Shown here: positions 21,845 through 27,439 of the stretch, piece after piece
Numbering within the stretch: the stretch's first letter is position 1
Layout of the letters: the number at the start of each line of letters is the position of its first letter
Origin: JBLHKE01 sp047619485
GTDB taxonomy: Bacteria > Verrucomicrobiota > Verrucomicrobiia > Verrucomicrobiales > DEV007
Assembly: GCA_047619485.1 (NCBI GenBank)
Contig: JBLHKE010000013.1
Span: forward strand, 1 to 27,439
Length of the DNA stretch: 27,439 nt
Direction of reading: 5' to 3'
Notes under the pieces: model-generated
What the model was told of the DNA's origin: nothing
The model's database searches: none
Seen by the model: the letters and a program-made list of their open reading frames with translations, nothing else
Position numbers and translations under genes: made by a program

Positions 21845-23989
21845 TTAGCCGTAACGTTGTTCGATGATTTGTTCGACGACCGCTGATGGCACCTGCTCGA
21901 ACCTGGAGGGAAGCATCGAGTAGTCAGCGCGCCCCTGGGATAGCGAGCGGATGGCGGTGGAGTAACCAAACATTTGCGCGAGGGGGGCAGAAGATCGTAC
22001 AACACTTAGGTTTCCGCGAGTAGTAATTTCGTCTATTTGCGCGCGTCGCCGATTTAGGTCGCCAATGATGTCCCCCTGGAATTCATCCGGGGTAGTGCAT
22101 TCGACGTTCATGATCGGCTCAAGCAGGATGCATTCGGCCTCTTTAAGAGCCTCTTTCATCGCAAAAATCGCGGCTACCTTGAAGGATTGCTCGCTGGAAT
22201 CGACATCGTGGGAGGAGCCACCGATGAGGTCAATGTGGATATCAACCACATTGTAACCAGCGATGATGCCAGTGACGGTCGATTCTTTGATGCCACTGAG
22301 AGCCGCATTGACGAACTCAGATGGTATCTCGCCACCAGTAACCTTGCTAGCGATCGTCACGCCCTCACCACGCTTGTTAGGGCGCATTTTGAGAATGACG
22401 TGGCCATACTGACCTTTACCGCCCGATTGCTTGATGAACTTGCCCTCGCCGCGGGCACTCTTTGAAATCGTCTCGCGGTAAGCGATCTGCGGCTTGCCAG
22501 CGTTGGTATCGACCTTGAATTCGCGCTTCATGCGTTCGCGAATGATCTCAAGGTGAAGTTCACCCATTCCCTGGATGATCGTCTGGCCAGTTTCCTCGTG
22601 GGTGCTGACGACGAAAGTTGGGTCTTCTTCGCCGAGGCGCTGGAGTGAGTTGGCGAGCTTGTCTTGGTCGGCAGTGGTCTTCGGCTCGATTGACATCGAA
22701 ATGACCGGCTCCGGAAAGGATGGCGGCTCGAGCATGATCTCAAGTTTCGGATCGCAGAGGGTGTCACCAGTGATGACGTGGCGCATGCCGAACATCGCGG
22801 CGATGTCGCCAGCGTAGCAAGTATCAATGTCGGTTTGCTGATCAGACTGAATCTTGATCAGGCGGCCGACACGTTCCTTGGCTCCAGTGCGTGGATTGAA
22901 AATGGTGTCCCCCTTCGAGACGGTGCCGGAGTAGACGCGGAAGAATGCGAATTTGCCGAACTTGTCGCTCCAGAGTTTAAACGCGAGGGCGCAGAATGGC
23001 GCATGATCGCTGGTCTCGGTCTCGACAGTCTTGCGTTCATCATTCGGATGAATTCCCTGAGCAGCGGGAATATCGAGCGGGCTCGGAAGGTAGTCGACGA
23101 CGGCGTCGAGGGCGTATTGAACACCCTTGTTTTTAAAAGCAGAACCACCAGCCACAGGAACGAGCGCATTCGCGATGGTCGCGCGGCGCAGGCCAGCTTT
23201 GATTGCAGCAGTGTCGATGGCCTCTTCTTCGAGGAACATCATGCCAATCTCTTCATCGACGTCAGCAAGAGCTTCGAGGAGGAAATCGTAGGCCTTGTCA
23301 GCGATCTTCTGCTGATCGGCATCAAGATCTTGAATCGTGTAAGTGGAGCCGAGCAGGTCGTCATCGGAGTAGATAACTGCTTTCTTGTTCACCACGTCGA
23401 TCTGCCCCTTGAGGTGATCTTCGGCGCCGATCGGGATCAAAACTGGAACCGGATTGCCTGCGAGCTTCTCGCGAATATCGTTGACCGCCTTGTCGAAGTC
23501 GGCACCGACGCGATCCATCTTGTTGATGAAGGCGATGCGCGGGACTTTGTATTTGTCAGCCTGACGCCAGACGGTCTCCGACTGCGGCTGGACGCCCGCA
23601 ACACCACAGAAGACGGCAACCGCACCGTCGAGAACCCGGAGCGAACGCTCGACCTCGGCGGTGAAATCGACGTGACCTGGGGTGTCGATAATGTTGATCT
23701 GCTGCTCGACGCCCGAGGCAGATTTAGCGACGCCAGCTTCCTCGCGCTGCGTCCATTTGCAGCTAACCGCTGCGGAAGTGATGGTGATTCCCCTCTCCTG
23801 CTCCTGCTCCATCCAGTCCGTAGTAGCAGCCCCATCATGTACCTCACCGATCTGGTGTATCGATCCTGTGTAGAACAGGACTCGTTCAGTGAAGGTCGTC
23901 TTCCCCGCATCAATGTGCGCACAGATGCCGATATTCCGCGTCCTATGGAGCGGAATCTCGCGATTCTGTGAGTTTGGGTTGGAAGACAT
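21845..23989 (-). CDS. fusA: Elongation factor G
   Basis: This GTPase drives translocation on the ribosome. I chose ATG 23989 (MSSNPNSQNREIPLHRTRN), because the further upstream frame has no EF-G similarity. GTPase motifs are intact: G1 'AHIDAGKTT', G2 'RGITITSA', G3 'DTPGHVDF', G4 'NKMDR'. Domain IV contains 'GGKGQYGHV', and the C-terminus has the domain-V 'MFGYSTAIRSLSQGRADYSM' element. The 714-residue length is normal for EF-G. It is 139 nt after rpsG and directly ahead of rpsJ, with no tuf gene between. Confidence 0.97.
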   Translation of the reverse strand: MSSNPNSQNREIPLHRTRNIGICAHIDAGKTTFTERVLFYTGSIHQIGEVHDGAATTDWMEQEQERGITITSAAVSCKWTQREEAGVAKSASGVEQQINIIDTPGHVDFTAEVERSLRVLDGAVAVFCGVAGVQPQSETVWRQADKYKVPRIAFINKMDRVGADFDKAVNDIREKLAGNPVPVLIPIGAEDHLKGQIDVVNKKAVIYSDDDLLGSTYTIQDLDADQQKIADKAYDFLLEALADVDEEIGMMFLEEEAIDTAAIKAGLRRATIANALVPVAGGSAFKNKGVQYALDAVVDYLPSPLDIPAAQGIHPNDERKTVETETSDHAPFCALAFKLWSDKFGKFAFFRVYSGTVSKGDTIFNPRTGAKERVGRLIKIQSDQQTDIDTCYAGDIAAMFGMRHVITGDTLCDPKLEIMLEPPSFPEPVISMSIEPKTTADQDKLANSLQRLGEEDPTFVVSTHEETGQTIIQGMGELHLEIIRERMKREFKVDTNAGKPQIAYRETISKSARGEGKFIKQSGGKGQYGHVILKMRPNKRGEGVTIASKVTGGEIPSEFVNAALSGIKESTVTGIIAGYNVVDIHIDLIGGSSHDVDSSEQSFKVAAIFAMKEALKEAECILLEPIMNVECTTPDEFQGDIIGDLNRRRAQIDEITTRGNLSVVRSSAPLAQMFGYSTAIRSLSQGRADYSMLPSRFEQVPSAVVEQIIEQRYG

Positions 23990-24128
23990 GGTGGTTTTTG
24001 GTGCCAGCTTATTGCCAGAACCAGAGCTTGCTACTTGGGCGTTGTGAAAGAGCGTAGGAATTGAATCTAGAGGGGTGAAGACGTTGCGCGTTGGAACTAG
24101 TCGGCGGGCGACCAATCAATCTACGGGA

Positions 24129-24602
24129 CTACCAGCGGAAGTGAGCGAATGCGCGGTTAGCCTGAGCCATTTTGTGCATCTCGTCTTTACGACGGACAGC
24201 ATTGCCAGTGTTACCAGCAGCGTCCTTAATCTCGTTGGCGAGAGCGACGTGCATCGGCGTGCCACGACGGGATCGGGCGAAACTGACGATCCAGCGCATA
24301 GCGAGCGAATCTTGGCGGTTCTGTGCCACCTCGAGGGGCACTTGGTAAGTCGCACCACCGACACGGCGGGACTTGACTTCAACACGCGGCTTGGCGTTTT
24401 CGACGGCGCGGGTCAAGATCTCAAGTGGATCGACTGCGTCGCTGCCTTCGTTGGCACGTTCGATCGCAGAATAGACGATCTTCTGCGCCAGGGCCTTTTT
24501 GCCCTGGTACATCGTGTTGTTGATCAACTTAGCGACCACTTCGCTCTCATAGCGAGGATCCTTGATCTGGGGCTTGTGAATGACTCTTCTTCTGCGGGAC
24601 AT
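24129..24602 (-). CDS. rpsG: 30S ribosomal protein S7
   Basis: The 157-residue product has S7 signatures: 'MSRRRRVIHKPQIKDPRYES', 'AKLINNTMYQGKKALAQKIV', 'VKSRRVGGATYQVPLEV', and 'KMAQANRAFAHFRW' at the C-terminus. S7 nucleates 30S head assembly and contacts E-site tRNA; in E. coli it represses str-operon translation by binding between rpsL and rpsG. The corresponding spacer here (24603-24684) includes a short CGCGG/CCGCG stem but I cannot show an S7 site. Confidence 0.97.
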   Translation of the reverse strand: MSRRRRVIHKPQIKDPRYESEVVAKLINNTMYQGKKALAQKIVYSAIERANEGSDAVDPLEILTRAVENAKPRVEVKSRRVGGATYQVPLEVAQNRQDSLAMRWIVSFARSRRGTPMHVALANEIKDAAGNTGNAVRRKDEMHKMAQANRAFAHFRW

Positions 24603-24684
24603 TGGACTATAATAATCGGGTTAAGATATTCTTATCGCGCTAGCTTTCGTTGACCTTTCGCGGACTGAACCGCGGCGGTATCAC

Positions 24685-25062
24685 CTAGCTAGCTTTTGGT
24701 TTCTTCGCGCCGTACTTGGAGCGACCACGACGGCGCTTGTCGACGCCGAGACAATCGAGCGCACCGCGGACAATGTGATAGCGGACACCTGGCAAATCTT
24801 TCACACGACCACCGCGGACGAGGACGATCGAGTGTTCTTGAAGGTTGTGACCTTCACCACCGATGTAGGCGATAACTTCCTGGCCATTGGTGAGACGAAC
24901 CTTAGCAACCTTACGCAACGCAGAGTTTGGCTTCTTTGGCGTCCGGGTCATGACCTGGAGACAAACGCCACGACGCTGCGGACAGTTCGCGAGCGCTGGG
25001 GACTTAGATTTGTCCGTCTGCTTTTCCCTGCCTTGGTTTACGAGCTGGTTAATGGTTGGCAT
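24685..25062 (-). CDS. rpsL: 30S ribosomal protein S12
   Basis: The 125-residue product matches S12 throughout: 'MPTINQLVNQGREKQ', 'ALANCPQRRGVCLQV', 'RTPKKPNSALRKVAKVRLTNG', 'VLVRGGRVKDLPGVRYHIVRG'. Lys43 and Lys88, the positions where streptomycin resistance changes arise in other species, are the wild-type residues. S12 is at the decoding centre. It is the first gene of the cluster, with a roughly 480-nt leader and promoter region upstream before the inserted 159-bp element. No Shine-Dalgarno sequence is visible before the ATG (TTTTTAGAATACACGAATT). Confidence 0.97.
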   Translation of the reverse strand: MPTINQLVNQGREKQTDKSKSPALANCPQRRGVCLQVMTRTPKKPNSALRKVAKVRLTNGQEVIAYIGGEGHNLQEHSIVLVRGGRVKDLPGVRYHIVRGALDCLGVDKRRRGRSKYGAKKPKAS

Positions 25063-25197
25063 AATTCGTGTATTCTAAAAATTTGAAAGGGGGTAATTCA
25101 CCTAGAGAGAACCACCGGTGTGATGAACTTCTCGATTGAGACCGTGTTTGTTGGTCGCTTTTTAGCGATTTTCAAATCCGAACCTCGACCCTCTGGT

Positions 25198-25227
25198 GTG
25201 AATCGGCTCCCTACTCCTTCGATTCAC
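25198..25227 (-). promoter_or_regulatory. Leader hairpin upstream of rpsL
   Basis: GTGAATCG and CGATTCAC form a perfect 8-bp stem with a 14-nt loop, between the predicted promoter and rpsL. A second small stem (TCGCT/AGCGA with a TTTT loop, about 25155-25168) lies closer to the gene. Such leader structures are compatible with autogenous control by a ribosomal protein, but no specific target site is identified. Confidence 0.35.
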
Positions 25228-25263
25228 TTAAAACTAAGGGAAAACAGGGTGTGGGGAGCGCGG

Positions 25264-25291
25264 AATATATCAGGGAGACCTTATTGCGCAA
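25264..25291 (-). promoter_or_regulatory. Candidate sigma-70-type promoter for the ribosomal cluster
   Basis: On the minus strand TTGCGC (25291-25286) is followed after 16 nt by TATATT (25269-25264). This would start transcription near 25257, giving a leader of about 195 nt before rpsL. Sequence on both sides is AT-rich. The boxes match the vegetative consensus well but have not been tested, and other promoters in the 480-nt region are possible. Confidence 0.45.
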
Positions 25292-25337
25292 GCTATAAGT
25301 AGAGGAAAATTGAGTGACTCTGCCGAAACGGAAAGAT

Positions 25338-25362
25338 CCGTGATTTTTCGCCTGAATCACGG
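25338..25362. other. 8-bp perfect hairpin in the rpsL-deoA intergenic region
   Basis: CCGTGATT and AATCACGG form an 8-bp stem with a 9-nt loop; TTTT follows on the plus strand and AAAA precedes on the minus strand. It looks like a plus-strand intrinsic terminator although no plus-strand gene lies directly before it. It may be a remnant or a regulatory structure. A further 7-bp hairpin (GCCCGAA/TTCGGGC) lies at 25505-25525, close to the inserted element. Confidence 0.35.
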
Positions 25363-25540
25363 TTTTCTACCACTTTGAATGAATTTTTGAAATCTTTAAA
25401 TGTTGAAAATATCCCATGTTGGTCAGTTTCCCTTCACTTATCAGGCCGTCGGACTTCCCCGACCGGCAAAAATCATCTAATCATCTGAGTCTGACCGGCT
25501 TTAGGCCCGAAGTGATTGTTCGGGCGAAATTACTCCTCTA

Positions 25541-25699
25541 GGGCACCTCCGAAAACCTCATGCGGGCTGGAGCTTGATAAAATCCCCGCTGTCTTCGTTG
25601 CTAAAGCGCCCACTATCACCAGATAGCTTAGCGTTTATCGCCTCGCCTGCGGGAATTTTCTCTGCGCCCCATTTCCACAGCAGGTTTCCGGAGGTGCCC
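25541..25699. mobile_element. 159-bp MITE-like element, copy B, inverted relative to copy A (TSD TCTA)
   Basis: It begins GGGCACCTCCGAAAACCT and ends with the reverse complement of GGGCACCTCCGGAAACCT. TCTA flanks both sides (25537-25540 and 25700-25703), a perfect 4-bp duplication. Its reverse complement matches 4816-4974 at 157 of 159 positions by manual alignment. The different duplication sequence shows an independent insertion rather than a segmental copy. It lies about 480 bp upstream of rpsL and 300 bp upstream of deoA, so it could affect either promoter. The following stretch, 25704-26000, holds no gene or clear signal that I can support. Confidence 0.85.
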
Positions 25700-26000
25700 T
25701 CTAATCGCTTGTTTCGAACGTTCGGGATTCCGATTCAGCGGATCAGCCGGATCCAGAGCAAAGTGACGTGCATTGGCTTGTCAGAGTGCGCCAGGACTGG
25801 GTGTTCAAGCATTGCCACGGCGCCGCAGCCGTATTGTGCGGAAGATCTGCCGCCTTGGGAGTCTGTCGCTGGAATCAAACTAGCTCTCAGCGAGGTAGAT
25901 TTCTTCGACCTTATGATTTCGCTGCCTGACGATCTCAACCACCAGATCAGTCTAAAAACACACTCGCATTTAGGAATCAGATCGAATTTAATGGGCTCCC

Positions 26001-27233
26001 ATGCACGTCCCGACCATCATCGAAAAAAAGCGCGACGGCGGAGAGCTGTCGCCGGAGGAAATCTCGGCAGTCATTGTGGCATTTACTTGCGGCGAACTCC
26101 CGGATTACCAGATGAGCGCGCTGGCGATGGCGATCTACTTCCAAGGCATGACAGCTGAGGAGACGAGCCATCTGACACAATCGATGTTGGAGAGCGGCGA
26201 TGTCTTGAGCTACCCAGCCGACTCGCCACCGAAAGTCGACAAGCACTCCACTGGTGGTGTCGGTGACAAGGTATCCCTGATCCTCGCGCCGCTGCTCGCC
26301 TGCGACGAGGTGTGGGTCCCGATGATCTCCGGTCGCGGTCTCGGGATCACCGGCGGCACCTTGGACAAGTTGGAGAGCATCCCCGGGTTCAATGTCAGTC
26401 TCTCGGAAAATGAAGCGATTGCCCAGCTCGAGAAAATCGGCGTGGTGATGATCGGGCAGACCGGCGACATCTGCCCCGCAGACAAAAAACTCTACGCACT
26501 GCGTGACGTCACAGCGACCGTCCCCTCCCAGGCCCTGATCGTCGCCAGCATCATGAGCAAGAAACTGGCCGAGTCGCTAGATTCCTTGGTTCTAGATGTG
26601 AAGTTTGGCTCTGGTGCATTCATGAAGACCCGCGAGCAAGCAGAGTCGTTAGCAGAAGCAATGCGCGCGGTGGGCGAACAGATGGGGGTCCAGACGCGCT
26701 ACCAACTCAACCCGATGGAACAACCGCTGGGGCGTTGCGTCGGCAACGCATTGGAAGTACTGGAGTCGATCGAGACCCTCCGCGGCAAGGGATCAACCGA
26801 TCTTGTCGACCTAGTGCTCGACCTGGCAGACGAGGTCGCATCGGTCGATCGCAGCAGACTCGCGAACTGGCTGGAAGATGGCACCGCCTGGGAGAAATTC
26901 GTGCAGATGGTCGAACTCCAAGGGGGCGACGCCAAGGCGCTCGACAAGTTTGCCGAAGTGCACCCTGCGCCCGTGCAGAGGGAATTCGTCGCCCAGTCCG
27001 GCGGCACTATTACAGCCGTCGATGCGCTGGGAGTCGGCCAGGCCTCCCTTGAGATGGGCGCTGGCCGGGCGACTGCCGATGCCGAGATCGATTTCGCCGT
27101 GGGATTTAGCGGCATCCGGAAAGTCGGTGACGAGGTCGATCTGGACGAACCGCTGCTGACGATCCACGCCCGCGACGAAGCATCGGCTGACCGGGCGGCG
27201 GAACAATTGCGTCTGGCGATCTCGATCAAATGA
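26001..27233 (+). CDS. deoA: Thymidine (pyrimidine-nucleoside) phosphorylase
   Basis: The enzyme splits thymidine and phosphate into thymine and 2-deoxyribose-1-phosphate in pyrimidine salvage. The 410-residue protein has the family N-terminus 'IIEKKRDGGELSPEEI', the phosphate-binding 'KHSTGGVGDK' (residues 81-90), the signature 'GRGLGITGGTLDKLESIPG' (111-129), and Arg168, Ser183 and Lys187 at positions matching the substrate-binding residues of the E. coli enzyme. 'LDVKFGSGAFMK' follows. It could also act on uridine, as in Pdp enzymes. No strong Shine-Dalgarno sequence precedes the ATG. It is divergent from the ribosomal cluster, and its stop overlaps the next gene. Confidence 0.93.
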   Translation: MHVPTIIEKKRDGGELSPEEISAVIVAFTCGELPDYQMSALAMAIYFQGMTAEETSHLTQSMLESGDVLSYPADSPPKVDKHSTGGVGDKVSLILAPLLACDEVWVPMISGRGLGITGGTLDKLESIPGFNVSLSENEAIAQLEKIGVVMIGQTGDICPADKKLYALRDVTATVPSQALIVASIMSKKLAESLDSLVLDVKFGSGAFMKTREQAESLAEAMRAVGEQMGVQTRYQLNPMEQPLGRCVGNALEVLESIETLRGKGSTDLVDLVLDLADEVASVDRSRLANWLEDGTAWEKFVQMVELQGGDAKALDKFAEVHPAPVQREFVAQSGGTITAVDALGVGQASLEMGAGRATADAEIDFAVGFSGIRKVGDEVDLDEPLLTIHARDEASADRAAEQLRLAISIK

Positions 27234-27439
27234 AACGATCGCTCGTCGCAGTGATCGCCCTTTCCTCACTGGTCCTCGGCGCATGCAAACGCAAGCCTGA
27301 GCACGCCCCACTGTCCGTCTTGGAGACCATTAGCCATTTGGCAGCCCAAGGTGAAGCGCTCAAGGCAGTCCCCTTCCCCATCGTGGTCGAAGGCAGCACC
27401 GGCAAAAAAGTCCTACCAGTCAATGCCAACAGCAGCCCC
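27230..27439 (+). CDS. Putative lipoprotein, 5' part only
   Basis: The ATG at 27230 overlaps the deoA stop by ATGA, so the two are probably translationally coupled. The first 70 codons are visible and the gene runs off the window. The N-terminus (MKRSLVAVIALSSLVLGAC) is a lipoprotein signal with lipobox LGAC and the modified Cys19. The visible mature part has 'LSVLETISHLAAQGEAL' and 'VPFPIVVEGSTGKKVLPV' and I recognise no family. It should be anchored in the cell envelope. No link to nucleoside salvage is evident beyond the overlap. Confidence 0.75.
   Translation, partial: MKRSLVAVIALSSLVLGACKRKPEHAPLSVLETISHLAAQGEALKAVPFPIVVEGSTGKKVLPVNANSSP

Noticed and set aside
22778..23971. Plus-strand frame of 397 codons opposite fusA
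   Set aside because: fusA is unmistakable on the minus strand; the antisense frame is a by-product of high-GC codon bias and has no recognisable domain.
25445..25467. GC-rich inverted repeat GCCGTCGG...CCGACCGGC as a terminator
   Set aside because: It has a bulge and is followed by A-residues on the plus strand and not by a U-tract in either sensible direction.
25574..26158. Plus-strand frame spanning the inserted element and the start of deoA
   Set aside because: The first part is the 159-bp element, also present inverted at the other site, and the end overlaps deoA in another frame; there is no gene-like context.
1..27439. CRISPR arrays, tRNA or rRNA genes
   Set aside because: No regularly spaced repeats, cloverleaf-like sequences or rRNA segments were seen on either strand.

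Overview
The window is a bacterial chromosome segment, most likely from Verrucomicrobiota. I infer this from three things: secreted multidomain proteins ending in a 'FYRV/YYRV-like' module, a planctomycete/verrucomicrobial type of exported alpha/beta hydrolase, and the overall gene content. No rRNA or other decisive marker is present, so the phylum is a moderate-confidence inference.

Layout. (1) 1-2105, plus strand: remains of a large exported protein (CotH-kinase C-terminus, right-handed beta-helix, lamin-tail domain, C-terminal YYRV-type module), broken into three reading-frame pieces. (2) 2150-4798, plus strand: a secreted serine hydrolase and a small two-helix membrane protein. (3) 4799-5635, no intact gene: a 159-bp element with terminal inverted repeats, degraded coding-like sequence, and a second, unrelated 159-bp inverted-repeat element. 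(4) 5636-25062, all minus strand: one long fused str-S10-spc-alpha ribosomal cluster in the order rpsL, rpsG, fusA, rpsJ, rplC, rplD, rplW, rplB, rpsS, [exported coiled-coil protein], rplV, rpsC, rplP, rpmC, rpsQ, rplN, rplX, rplE, rpsH, rplF, rplR, rpsE, rplO, secY, adk, map, [155-codon frame], rpmJ, rpsM, rpsK, rpsD. (5) 25063-26000: leader and promoter region of the cluster, plus a second, inverted copy of the first 159-bp element. (6) 26001-27439, plus strand: deoA (thymidine phosphorylase) and the start of a lipoprotein gene that overlaps it by ATGA.

The cluster encodes 25 ribosomal proteins, EF-G, the SecY translocon, adenylate kinase and methionine aminopeptidase, so it links translation to protein export and N-terminal maturation. 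Departures from the usual layout: no tuf after fusA, no rpsN, rpmD or infA at their usual places, and no rpoA-rplQ after rpsD. A gene for a signal-peptide-bearing coiled-coil protein sits inside the S10 part with 29- and 13-nt spacers. SecY has an added C-terminal hydrophobic helix. S11, S5, L15, L22, S3 and L5 carry low-complexity tails of about 15-90 residues.

The most notable non-coding structure is a pair of 159-bp miniature inverted-repeat elements that differ at only 2 positions, lie in opposite orientation, and each have a perfect 4-bp target duplication. They bracket the entire ribosomal cluster. Spacers in front of rpsJ and rplN, the first genes of the classical S10 and spc units, share a 32-nt pyrimidine-rich motif, while canonical Shine-Dalgarno sequences are rare across the cluster.
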